Source: Chordibacter forsetii
GTDB taxonomy: Bacteria; Verrucomicrobiota; Verrucomicrobiia; Opitutales; Seribacteraceae
NCBI RefSeq assembly: GCF_964187505.1
Contig: NZ_CAXLML010000214.1
Location: 1-9,838, forward strand
DNA: 9,838 bases
Reading direction: 5' to 3'
The first letter of the stretch is position 1, and the number at the start of each line of letters is the position of its first letter. The position numbers and the translations under genes are program-made. Positions 1-7,172 of the stretch are shown here, piece after piece. The notes beneath the pieces are model-generated. The model did no database searches and was not told the origin of the DNA. It worked only from the letters and a program-made list of their open reading frames with translations.

Positions 1-867
1 CTGAGGTGCAGTAATCGTTGCTCCACCTTTGGATTGGTCGGCGATATCATCTTTACTTGGAGAAGATATGGTGGGGAACTGGAATTGCTCGGTTCCGTCT
101 CCAGATTCAATCCGGGTTAAGATTTTATGAGAGCCGGGTTCCACAAAGATGGCTTCTCCTTTTTGGAGAAGATGGGTGTCGTGGTCGTCTTCCACCACCA
201 GGTTTACCTTTCCCTGGGAAACTTCCAACCGGCTCAAACCATCGGGAGCAACCGTGGCACTGAATGCGGTACCCAAGTCGACGAACCTGGAACTCGGAGT
301 TTCTAGAGTAAATCCCTGGCTTTCCATGGAATCGGCCAACACTTCAGCCGATCCGAGAGTGAGGAAAACAGCATTTTCACCCTTCACTTCAAGGATGCTT
401 GGTCCGGTTAGCTCAACCAGTGCACCAGTGTTAAATCTCAGTTTGGCATATCCTTTCGAAAGTTCAATCCTTTGACCTGTCCGTATGGGATCGCCCAATC
501 CCGGTCTAAACTGCTGGTTGATCCATCGGCAATCATCCAAATGATCAAAACGGGCAACTTGTAGCGGCTTTTCTGTGGACAATGTAAAAGAGCTTATCCA
601 AATCATTACAGCCAATATAGCAGCTATGGCAGGCATCCATAGAATCAATGATTTTTTGGTTTTGGTTCCCTGTACGAATTCTGAAAGAGACGTAGTTTCA
701 GAGACAATTGCTGAAAGGGTGGAATCGATTCTCGCATAGGCGATAAAGTCCTTACACAGTTGACTGTCGGCGAGCATGTCCTTTTCCAATTGAAGCATAC
801 CTTCCTTCGAAATCTCACCACTTAGGTAAAGGCCAACCCTCTCCATTTGTTTGCCTGAAGATTTCAT
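1..867 (-). CDS. FecR-like membrane regulator, PVC type (C-terminus cut off by the window edge)
   Basis: The frame is open for 289 codons from ATG at 867 to base 1 with no stop, so the C-terminus lies outside the window. Residues 10-55 form a short helical N-terminal region (LYLSGEIS, then LEKDMLADSQLCKDF), as seen before the membrane segment in PVC FecR proteins. Residues 73-95 are a single hydrophobic helix. Residues 124-175 (GDPIRTGQ, LRFNTGALVELTGPS) and 185-224 (TPSSRFVDLGTAFSATV, VSQGKVNLV) match the FecR beta domain. Family knowledge: such proteins sit in the membrane, are encoded beside ECF sigma factors and are thought to control them; many PVC members carry a C-terminal LamG or other binding domain, which cannot be seen here. 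I see no HxxxCxxC zinc anti-sigma motif. The start is supported by AAGGA seven bases upstream and by the ATGA overlap with the sigma gene, which suggests translational coupling. Confidence 0.88.
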   Translation of the reverse strand, partial: MKSSGKQMERVGLYLSGEISKEGMLQLEKDMLADSQLCKDFIAYARIDSTLSAIVSETTSLSEFVQGTKTKKSLILWMPAIAAILAVMIWISSFTLSTEKPLQVARFDHLDDCRWINQQFRPGLGDPIRTGQRIELSKGYAKLRFNTGALVELTGPSILEVKGENAVFLTLGSAEVLADSMESQGFTLETPSSRFVDLGTAFSATVAPDGLSRLEVSQGKVNLVVEDDHDTHLLQKGEAIFVEPGSHKILTRIESGDGTEQFQFPTISSPSKDDIADQSKGGATITAPQ

Positions 868-1400
868 GCTGTTGTCCTTTCTTTTTCCAAGGTATCTCTC
901 ACACAATCAGCCAGGGCCATCCGTGCACGGTGCAAAATTTTATAGATCGACATGGGGGTTCGTCCTTCCCGTTCGGCTATTTCTTTAATCTTTAAATCTT
1001 TGGCATAAGCTTCACAAACCAAGGCAGAGTGCTTTGGGGGAAGTTTCGCCAGGCAGGATTTTAGTGCTTTAATTTCATGACCACTATCAATACCTATCTC
1101 TTCTGATTCGAGGGCAAGTTGAGTAATCAGCTCCTCCCCAAAGATATGGCGGTCCCGTGCTTTGTCTCTGCGGTATGCCAATACTTCAAAACGGGCGACC
1201 CCAAAAGCCCACCTCCTGAAATTTTTCAAGTCATCTAACTGGTCAAATTTTCTCCAGAGCACCGCCGCAGTATTTTGCATGACCTCGCGTGCATCTTCAA
1301 TTGTTGGAAGGAGTGAGCGTACAAACCCACGGAGAGACTCTTCGCAATCTACATAGAGGCGAAGAAATGAATCATGTGAATCGATCTGTGATGTGGGCAT
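864..1400 (-). CDS. ECF-type RNA polymerase sigma factor (Rhodopirellula/Verrucomicrobium family)
   Basis: This 178-residue protein has the two-domain layout of group 4 (ECF) sigma factors. Sigma2 is about residues 11-83, including the tract FRRWAFGVARFEVLAYRRDK, which resembles the region 2.3-2.4 segment that melts and reads the -10 element. A linker covers about 84-111. Sigma4 is about 112-168 (LKSCLAKLPPKHSALV, then a helix-turn-helix around residues 136-160 with IKEIAEREGRTPMSIYKILHRAR). From memory of the family, it fits the PVC-specific group once named for Rhodopirellula/Verrucomicrobium (TIGR02989); I could not run the model. The start follows an in-frame stop nine bases upstream, so the ORF cannot extend further. 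GGAG lies 13 bases before ATG, a rather long spacing. The TGA stop overlaps the ATG of the FecR-like gene. The sigma factor probably directs a small regulon that may include its own neighbours, but no target promoter can be proven from this window. Confidence 0.9.
   Translation of the reverse strand: MPTSQIDSHDSFLRLYVDCEESLRGFVRSLLPTIEDAREVMQNTAAVLWRKFDQLDDLKNFRRWAFGVARFEVLAYRRDKARDRHIFGEELITQLALESEEIGIDSGHEIKALKSCLAKLPPKHSALVCEAYAKDLKIKEIAEREGRTPMSIYKILHRARMALADCVRDTLEKERTTA
875..879 (-). promoter_or_regulatory. Ribosome binding site of the FecR-like gene
   Basis: The minus strand reads AAGGA followed by seven bases and then ATG at 867. It lies inside the 3' end of the sigma factor gene. 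It is the clearest Shine-Dalgarno sequence in the window and fixes the start of the FecR-like gene, which falls in the ATGA stop/start overlap. Confidence 0.7.
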
Positions 1401-1430
1401 CTCATTTCATATACTCCAATGTGATTAGTA

Positions 1431-1464
1431 TTTTGCCGATTTTTTATTGATTTATGAGGCAAAA
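1431..1464. repeat. Inverted repeat over the candidate -10 region upstream of the sigma gene
   Basis: TTTTGCC (1431-1437) and GGCAAAA (1458-1464) are perfect 7-base arms separated by 20 bases. The repeat covers the candidate -10 element and probable start of transcription of the sigma/FecR genes, where an operator would be expected. A 7-base match over this distance can arise by chance in AT-rich DNA, so an operator role is only a suggestion. Confidence 0.3.
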
Positions 1465-1479
1465 ATTAATTTGTCTCAA
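1451..1479 (-). promoter_or_regulatory. Possible sigma70-like promoter of the sigma factor/FecR pair
   Basis: On the minus strand TTGAGA (1479-1474) is followed after 17 bases by CATAAA (1456-1451). These match the housekeeping consensus at 5 of 6 and 4 of 6 positions, in an AT-rich gap about 50 bases upstream of the sigma gene start. If real, the regulatory pair has its own promoter and does not depend only on read-through from the haem-protein gene. Promoter rules for PVC bacteria are poorly known, so this is weak evidence. Confidence 0.3.
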
Positions 1480-1562
1480 AGACTGTGTAGCAAGATTTTC
1501 TTAATCAATACTGCTTTCTCCAAACTTTCAACTATCGGGTTGGAACGAGAAGCACTATCCAA

Positions 1563-4500
1563 TTACTTTTTAACTGAAAGTCCTACAATGTAATCGAGTA
1601 GGGAGGCAAATTCCTTGACGGAGAAATTGTGCATTAGACCGGCAGGCATCATCGAGTTGGGCATTTTGGTGCGCTCGGTAATATCTGCTTTGGCAATTTG
1701 ATGCTCCTGGCTGGCCATATCCCTCATAATTAATTGATTGGTGGTCTCGGAGGTAATAAAACCCATAACGGCATTGCCGTCTTTCAAAGTAACCAAGTTG
1801 GTAGCAAAGCCTTGGGCAATGGATTTACCTGGGTTGAGGATAGCTTCTGCGAGTTCATTTCTGGGGTAGATCGCAGCAATGTTACCAAGATAGGGCCCTT
1901 TCTGGGGATCATCCTCGCTCACGGTGTGGCAGGTGTTGCAGGCCGCTTTGGTAAATATCGCTTCCCCGTGGGCAGGCACTCCTTTGGTAGCATTCACCTG
2001 TGCAAGGGCATCTACTACGGAGAGAGTGGAAACTTTTGGAGTGGCGTCGACTTCATTAAGGTCGATTTTGAAATGCCTCAGAGCACGTTGTGCAGCGGCA
2101 CGCACAGCCTTGTCTTGATCTGCAGTCGCTTGGATAATTTGTTCGTCGTAATTTCGATTTTTGAGATCGACCGCCGCATTGATGAGGACGACCCGTCGGG
2201 CAGGATCCGCCCAGTCGGACTCGATTAGATCCTTGGAGCTCGCTTTGGCCTCGGCATTGGCATTGGACCGACCGGTAATTTCCATTAATCCAGCGTAAGC
2301 CCAAAAGGTACGCCTGGCTTTGGGCTCCCCTTTGGCAATTTCTGCAAGCTCTGCCTGATAGGCGTCTATCCGTCCATTGTTTTTAAGGTATAAATCTTTG
2401 GCAGGGCGTAAGGCAGTCCAATTACCCTGCGCTTCGATCGCCACAATACTATCGATGATCGCACTGAGATATTTTAAATCTTTTCCGTTCAGTAAACATT
2501 TTACGATGGTGCTAAGGTCATACCCTCTCATTTTATCCTTAGCGGGAGCGGCGGCCAAAACATCGAGTCCGTTTACAGGTGGGTCTTTGAGACCAGAGAG
2601 CTGGGCGGATAAAACGGGGATTAAACTTGAGTCGTACTTGGCGGATTCGATCAGTGAGTTTAAGGTCTCGTTGTCCTGAATTCGGTTGCTTCCAAGCAGG
2701 GAAAGGTATTCACCCACCTGATCTTTGGATAACTTCCAGAGGGCCTGACGCAGGGCAGTGAGGATGCGTTCGGACTGTTCCCAGGTGACCATTTCGTAGT
2801 AGGGGCCACGGGTATCGGGGCGCCCGCCCCAGTGCTTGCGATCCCATGGTTTTTCTTGGTGGTAGAGCCGGGCAAGAATTTCGAAACTGGGCTTGAATAG
2901 TAAGTTTTCTCGGTCAGCAAGTATGGGAAGCAAGGCATCGACCACTTCTTTTTTGTGCATCCTCATCAGAGCAAGGGACGCTCCACGAATTTGCGTGCTA
3001 CTTGAACTTTTATGTGTAAACACACGAAGGGTTGGCTTATGGGCTCCCAGTTGGGCAAGCCCACGGTAGGCTACATGAAAAAGGGTGGCATCATGATGAC
3101 CAAGGCTAGAGGAGATTGCTGGTGCCACTTCCAACAATCCTTGCCGGGTGGCGGCTACAATTGCTTCCAAACGGGTGCGGGGATCGGCACTTTCCGCACC
3201 GGCAATCAATAAATCGACGGGGGCAGAACCAGGTTTCCCAGAAGTGCGGAGGTCGATACCAAGGTCTCCCAGGGCACGCATCACCAAGGCAGACAGGGTG
3301 AGGTCGGAGGCAAGCGGACGGAGATGTTCGATCACTTGTGCGGCATTTTTCGACAGAATTCCTCTTTGAGAAAGAGTAAACAGGGCGAGAGCCCGCGTGC
3401 GAGCAGCTTTAGATGAGTCAGCGGCAACTGTTTGTAAAAGAGCCGTTGTGTCAGCCGATTGCTTACGTCGCAAAAGCACGCGCTGGGCGGCGAGGGCACG
3501 CACCTGGCTTTCGCCTTCAAAAATTTTTACGAGTTCAGGGTCGGTAAGTTTTGGAAATTCAGGGAGTTCTTCAGGGCTGAAGTCTTTGGGACGGGTTTGG
3601 ATAACATATCCATGTTTGGGTCCCTTCCAATTGAAGCTGGATGGCCCTTTCCAACTGGCTTGGTAGACCCTACTCATGCCATCGATATCGGCATCGGTAG
3701 GGCGGGGAACATTGATGAAGCGCTCTGGCTTGGCGGTTTCCACAAAGCCGGCACCCCTGCGCTCCACGGTGTGCTTCCATAAGCCGGAAGTTCCCCAGTC
3801 GCAGGTAAGCGGGGCATGGTTCCATTTTTCAGGAAAGCCAGGTTCGTGTAAATACATGCCCCCGCAACCGGAACCACCGCCGTAATCGGCGAGAGGAGCA
3901 ATAATTTCCTCGGGAAAGTTTAAATAAAGCCGGGGGTAGCCATGATCGTCCAGCCCGCTGAAGTGGTGAAATCGTACATTCCACCCGCCGCCGTCGTTAG
4001 TGTTGTCGCGTCCGAATAGGTCGAGCAGGGGGCTAGTGGGTACGGCAAGAATATTGCGGGTGCCGTAGGAAAATAGCTCAATGCCGGAGCCGTCAGGGCG
4101 CACGCGGACCACGCCGCCTCCACGAACCTGCAGTTTACGTCCATCGCTTCCGGTGGCCTCAAAAAATCCAAAATCCCCGGTGGAAACATAGAGCCAACCA
4201 TCAATACCAAGGTCAAGACCGTTGGTGGTGTGGTCGGCCGGCCGTTCCTTAAAACTGAAAGCAATGTTATCGACTAGGCGTTTGTTTTCCTCGGCCACAC
4301 CGTCTCCATCGCGGTCGTAATAAACCGAAAGGTGCGGAGGATGGAGAACATAGAGTCTGTCCTGATCCCAAATCAGCCCGCGGGGGGAGTCGATCGATGG
4401 GATGAATTCGGTAACTTCGTCGGCTCTGCCGTCTCCATCTTTATCCCGAAGGCGGAGCACCCGTCCCCGGTCTTTGTCGCGGCCCAGAGAGCCACATCCA

Positions 4501-4769
4501 TCGCTGGAAACATAGAGGTCGCCCGCTGGAGATGCGGCAACATAGACAGGGTAGTTGGCAGTTTGCCAGGGAGCGTAGAGGGTTAATTCAAAACCATCAG
4601 GCACTTTTACACCAGAAAGTATCTTGGCTTCCTCTTCTTCGCTTAACTCAACAATACTTGGTTTAATGTTGCCCGATTTTGCGTAGGGATCCGCAAAAAG
4701 GGTGGTGGATAGAAAAATTCCACTGAGGCACGAAAATATAAAAAGTGATGAAAGAAACGTTTTCAGCAT
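1563..4769 (-). CDS. Secreted propeller / HEAT-like / cytochrome c protein, PVC haem-binding type
   Basis: The 1068-residue protein starts with a Sec signal peptide (MLKTFLSSLFIFSCLSG, likely cut near residue 26, LFA|DPYA). Residues about 50-390 form a beta-propeller of the Pirellula/Verrucomicrobium 'membrane-bound dehydrogenase' type (like TIGR02604), with aspartate-rich loops DKDGDGRADE (109-118) and DRDGDGVAEE (152-161) that probably bind calcium. Residues about 420-905 are alpha-helical HEAT-like repeats. The C-terminus (about 920-1068) is the PVC haem-binding domain (like TIGR02603), with CNTCH at 944-948 and Met 1036, 1040 or 1041 (KMPNSMMPAG) as the likely distal haem ligand. It probably transfers electrons in the periplasm or at the surface; 'dehydrogenase' is only the family name and the substrate is unknown. 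A GTG at 4808 would add 13 residues, but ATG at 4769 puts the signal peptide at the N-terminus. It lies 56 bases after the sulfatase-esterase gene, so the two are probably co-transcribed. Confidence 0.92.
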   Translation of the reverse strand: MLKTFLSSLFIFSCLSGIFLSTTLFADPYAKSGNIKPSIVELSEEEEAKILSGVKVPDGFELTLYAPWQTANYPVYVAASPAGDLYVSSDGCGSLGRDKDRGRVLRLRDKDGDGRADEVTEFIPSIDSPRGLIWDQDRLYVLHPPHLSVYYDRDGDGVAEENKRLVDNIAFSFKERPADHTTNGLDLGIDGWLYVSTGDFGFFEATGSDGRKLQVRGGGVVRVRPDGSGIELFSYGTRNILAVPTSPLLDLFGRDNTNDGGGWNVRFHHFSGLDDHGYPRLYLNFPEEIIAPLADYGGGSGCGGMYLHEPGFPEKWNHAPLTCDWGTSGLWKHTVERRGAGFVETAKPERFINVPRPTDADIDGMSRVYQASWKGPSSFNWKGPKHGYVIQTRPKDFSPEELPEFPKLTDPELVKIFEGESQVRALAAQRVLLRRKQSADTTALLQTVAADSSKAARTRALALFTLSQRGILSKNAAQVIEHLRPLASDLTLSALVMRALGDLGIDLRTSGKPGSAPVDLLIAGAESADPRTRLEAIVAATRQGLLEVAPAISSSLGHHDATLFHVAYRGLAQLGAHKPTLRVFTHKSSSSTQIRGASLALMRMHKKEVVDALLPILADRENLLFKPSFEILARLYHQEKPWDRKHWGGRPDTRGPYYEMVTWEQSERILTALRQALWKLSKDQVGEYLSLLGSNRIQDNETLNSLIESAKYDSSLIPVLSAQLSGLKDPPVNGLDVLAAAPAKDKMRGYDLSTIVKCLLNGKDLKYLSAIIDSIVAIEAQGNWTALRPAKDLYLKNNGRIDAYQAELAEIAKGEPKARRTFWAYAGLMEITGRSNANAEAKASSKDLIESDWADPARRVVLINAAVDLKNRNYDEQIIQATADQDKAVRAAAQRALRHFKIDLNEVDATPKVSTLSVVDALAQVNATKGVPAHGEAIFTKAACNTCHTVSEDDPQKGPYLGNIAAIYPRNELAEAILNPGKSIAQGFATNLVTLKDGNAVMGFITSETTNQLIMRDMASQEHQIAKADITERTKMPNSMMPAGLMHNFSVKEFASLLDYIVGLSVKK

Positions 4770-4825
4770 GAAAATAAGTTTATTTATTAGATTGAACGGA
4801 GCAACCACACAAATAGCTGTAAGTT

Positions 4826-6973
4826 CTAATTTTGGCTCAGAATCTGCCTGATTTGAGCTGTTACTTGTTTCCCAAGAAGGGAGGAGCCCTGAGGGGTGAA
4901 ATGAACATCTCCAGGCTTGCGAAAGAAAGAGGCATCAATGGAGGAGCTTAGTTTGTGCAAGTCATTAATAGCTATGCCATGTTTAATCATAATTTTCTTG
5001 GCAGCTTGATTGTATTTAATTTCATCACCCGCATGACGCCCAGGTTCGCCATTGGGTACCTTGGTAGTGGTTGCCCAGATCAATTTAGCCCCGCTTTTTT
5101 TGAGTCGAGCGACTAATTTCTCAAGGTTTTGGATGTACTGATTAAGAGGAACAGATTGCTGACCGTTTACCTTATCACGGTTGCCTACAATTTTACTTTT
5201 TTCGCTTCGATAGCAAAGATCATGAAGCCCCCAGTTAAAATGAATCACATCCCAGTCTGTGTTGCCTAGCCAGTCATCAAGTGCGGCAAGACCGCGAATA
5301 GTATCTCCACAGTTGGCTTTTGCCCGACTAACGAATACTTGATCCTGCAAGGAAGCGACCACCTCGGGTGTGTATCCAATAGAGATAGAATCTCCTATGA
5401 TAAAAGCCTTGGGGAGGTCTTTTTTGCTGGGCTTACTTTGAGCACTCTTACCTTTAATATCGCGGGCTGGGGTGTAGAAATTTTGCTGTTTTTTAGAACC
5501 TGAATATTTGAGGTTGGCAGTGGGCATTAATGAAAGAGTCTGGTTAATCCACTGGTCGAACATTTTTTTCATTTGTTTGACCATGCCCAATCTTTGTGCG
5601 GCAAGATTAGTTTGTTCTCCCCGGTCTTCTGAAAGGTTGTAGAGTTCGGTGGACGAATCCTCGTAGCGAATGACCAGTTTGTAGTCACCCATGCGTATGG
5701 CTCCGGATGGGCCCATACTGTTAATGTGGTGGTAGTGGGGATAGTGAAAATAGAGAGCTTCGCGACCGAGTCTTTTCTTTTTGCCATCGAGCAGGGGTTG
5801 GAGGGAAACGCCATCAAGGTGTTGTGCGGGTTCCAGGGGGAGGCCGGCAAGATCGAGCAGGGTGGGGTAAAAGTCGGTGCTTACCACTGGTTCGTTCAAG
5901 GTGCTTCCTCTTTGTTTAAGAATAGGGGCATCAATAATCAGGGGCACACGGATGCCTCCTTCGTAGACCCAAGCCTTGCCTGCTTTATTTGGTAGAATAG
6001 ATGTGACGGAAGATGGGGTGGATCCAGTGGATAAGCCTCCGTTGTCGGAACAGAAAAGAAGAATGGTATTTTCGCGGAGATTGAGTTTATCGAGGGTCTC
6101 GATGACTCTGCCCACATTTTCATCTAGGCTTTCTACCATGGCAGCATAAGTGGGGTTGTCCTGGCGGGAGTCGGCAAAACTGTCGTGAACAGCAACTCCG
6201 TGGGCTTTCTTTTTGTCTAAACCCATCTTTTTCGCTTTTTCCTGATATTTTTTGAGCAATTCTGGTTTGGCTCCCAATGGTGTGTGTACGGTGTAAAACC
6301 AGAAGTTTAAAAAGAAGGGTTCGTCCTGCTTATCCTCAATAAAGCCGATGGCGTGGTCGGTTAAAACATCAGTTAGGTAGTCGCCTGGTTTGCCATCTTC
6401 AAGCCCAGGAACGTTTGTGCTGGGGTGTTGTTTGCTTTGGTAGGGAAATAAGAAGGAACCAGGCTGACCCATTTTGTGCCCGGCAATATTGAGGTCGAAG
6501 CCATGGTTTTCCGGGTAATGTTCGTTTCCCTTTTGGTGGTGTGCCTGCAGGTGCCATTTGCCAACATGGGCGGTGGCGTAACCATGTTTTTTAAAAGCTT
6601 CGCCAAGGGTAAGGTCATTAATCGGCATGTTTCCCTTAACAGTAGGTGGCTCGAGCTGGTATTTTGGTCCTCTGGCTCCAGCACTTCCGCTGTGGTTGGT
6701 CAAACCGATCCTGCTAGGGTATTTCCCCGTAAGGATACTTGCTCGGGTGGGAGAGCAGACAGGGTTGGCGGCATAAGCATTGTCAAAAAAGGCACCTTTT
6801 CGGGCTAAGGCATCGAGGTTAGGTGTTTCGTAAAAGGTACTACCCGTAAATCCGAGATCGGTGTACCCGAGGTCATCAACCAGAAAAAGGATAACATTTG
6901 GCTTCTCCGTCCGCTGAGCATGGATGGAGCCGTTTAATACTAAGCAAAGAATAAATGATTTAAGTAAATTCAT
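4826..6973 (-). CDS. Secreted sulfatase fused to an SGNH/GDSL esterase-like domain
   Basis: This is a 715-residue protein with a Sec signal peptide (residues 1-19, SIHA|QRT). Residues 24-480 form a type I (formylglycine) sulfatase: metal ligands Asp33-Asp34 (LVDDLGYTD), the CxPxR maturation motif CSPTRASILTGK with Cys73 as the formylglycine precursor, Lys139 and His141 (GKWH), His230 (TVHTPL), Asp310-Asn311 (CSDNGG) and Lys333. The key catalytic positions are all present, so it should be active once matured by a formylglycine-generating enzyme. After a lysine/serine-rich linker (about 490-520), residues 521-712 form an SGNH hydrolase: Ser529 in GDSIS, Gly556 in CGDT, NWGLHD at 580-585, and Asp689/His691 in DVHFTPQG. 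Such domains often remove acetyl groups from glycans. One chain could therefore remove both sulfate and ester groups, probably from a sulfated, acylated polysaccharide; this substrate is inferred. No strong Shine-Dalgarno is present; GGGG lies about 14 bases upstream. Confidence 0.93.
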   Translation of the reverse strand: MNLLKSFILCLVLNGSIHAQRTEKPNVILFLVDDLGYTDLGFTGSTFYETPNLDALARKGAFFDNAYAANPVCSPTRASILTGKYPSRIGLTNHSGSAGARGPKYQLEPPTVKGNMPINDLTLGEAFKKHGYATAHVGKWHLQAHHQKGNEHYPENHGFDLNIAGHKMGQPGSFLFPYQSKQHPSTNVPGLEDGKPGDYLTDVLTDHAIGFIEDKQDEPFFLNFWFYTVHTPLGAKPELLKKYQEKAKKMGLDKKKAHGVAVHDSFADSRQDNPTYAAMVESLDENVGRVIETLDKLNLRENTILLFCSDNGGLSTGSTPSSVTSILPNKAGKAWVYEGGIRVPLIIDAPILKQRGSTLNEPVVSTDFYPTLLDLAGLPLEPAQHLDGVSLQPLLDGKKKRLGREALYFHYPHYHHINSMGPSGAIRMGDYKLVIRYEDSSTELYNLSEDRGEQTNLAAQRLGMVKQMKKMFDQWINQTLSLMPTANLKYSGSKKQQNFYTPARDIKGKSAQSKPSKKDLPKAFIIGDSISIGYTPEVVASLQDQVFVSRAKANCGDTIRGLAALDDWLGNTDWDVIHFNWGLHDLCYRSEKSKIVGNRDKVNGQQSVPLNQYIQNLEKLVARLKKSGAKLIWATTTKVPNGEPGRHAGDEIKYNQAAKKIMIKHGIAINDLHKLSSSIDASFFRKPGDVHFTPQGSSLLGKQVTAQIRQILSQN

Positions 6974-7054
6974 ACTTATCGAAATTTCCCCAATAAATTG
7001 TATGAAGTCGAGATTCGATTTGAGAAACTAATAAAATTTAATCTGAGGTATAAA

Positions 7055-7071
7055 TTAATTTTTAAAATTAA
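7055..7071. repeat. AT-only palindrome in the divergent promoter region
   Basis: TTAATTTT and AAAATTAA form perfect 8-base arms around a single T. A further pair, TAAATT (7051-7056) and AATTTA (7072-7077), lies at the edges with a small offset. Because it contains only A and T it may be simple AT bias. It could also act as an UP-like element or as an easily melted, bendable site between the two promoters. Confidence 0.35.
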
Positions 7072-7103
7072 AATTTACCTGGTCCCTTAAATTTAACTTG
7101 GCG

Positions 7104-7145
7104 TAAATCGACAGAAATTTTTCGCAATTTGCGGGTTCCGATTTA
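7104..7145. repeat. Nested inverted repeat upstream of the cytochrome c gene
   Basis: The outer arms TAAATCG (7104-7110) and CGATTTA (7139-7145) are perfect 7-base complements. Between them lies the 11-base palindrome CGCAATTTGCG (7123-7133). The centres are about 3.5 bases apart, so this is a nested rather than concentric dyad. It ends 27 bases before the plus-strand ATG, which suits an operator or an mRNA leader hairpin. GC-containing symmetry in an otherwise AT-rich gap makes chance less likely than for the AT-only palindrome, but no regulator is identified. Confidence 0.4.
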
Positions 7146-7172
7146 AGAGAAATATTAGTATTTCAAAACAAG

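Larger units (their letters stand above)
6974..7172. promoter_or_regulatory. Divergent intergenic control region
   Basis: This 199-base, strongly AT-rich gap separates the ATG codons of the sulfatase-esterase gene (minus) and the cytochrome c/PA14 gene (plus), so it must hold or adjoin the promoters of both blocks. On the minus strand TACAAT (7002-6997) is a good -10 match 24 bases before the sulfatase ATG, but I see no good -35 with it. On the plus side the best pair is TTGCGG (7129) and TATTAG (7153), which is weak. The heptamer AAATCGA occurs at 7105-7111 and its complement at 7015-7021, with a near copy (CGATTT) at 7139-7144. The region also holds the inverted repeats listed separately. 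Confidence 0.6.

Noticed and set aside
149..475. Plus-strand open frame of 108 codons near the left end.
   Set aside because: It is antisense to the FecR-like gene, which has clear domain motifs, a ribosome binding site and an operon partner; no family resemblance was seen in the plus-strand frame.
1500..1562. Weak hairpin CAAC...GTTG downstream of the haem-propeller gene that might be a terminator.
   Set aside because: The stem is four pairs plus a mismatch and has no T-run behind it, so it does not support a rho-independent terminator.
2254..2265. Two tandem GGCATT-type hexamers in the haem-propeller gene.
   Set aside because: They encode Asn-Ala-Asn-Ala in a helical region, and a two-unit hexamer is expected by chance.
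3397..3885. Several plus-strand open frames of 62-107 codons inside the minus-strand haem-propeller gene.
   Set aside because: They overlap each other and the strongly supported gene, and their low-complexity translations show no domain or signal peptide. Long antisense frames are common in coding DNA of this composition.
4715..4735. Possible lipobox (IFSC) in the signal peptide of the haem-propeller protein.
   Set aside because: Phe at the position two before Cys is not typical, the Cys sits inside the hydrophobic core, and a better signal peptidase I site (LFA|D) follows.
4772..4785. AAATAA/TTATTT inverted repeat just upstream of the ATG of the haem-propeller gene.
   Set aside because: It is short, AT-only, and has a two-base loop too tight for a stable hairpin; it is probably AT-rich leader.
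4770..4808. Upstream GTG start that would add 13 residues to the haem-propeller protein.
   Set aside because: The added residues come before a complete signal peptide that begins MLKTFLS, and no ribosome binding site precedes GTG. ATG at 4769 is preferred, although no Shine-Dalgarno is visible there either.
5726..5995. Plus-strand open frame of 89 codons inside the sulfatase gene.
   Set aside because: It is antisense to the conserved sulfatase core and shows no motif.
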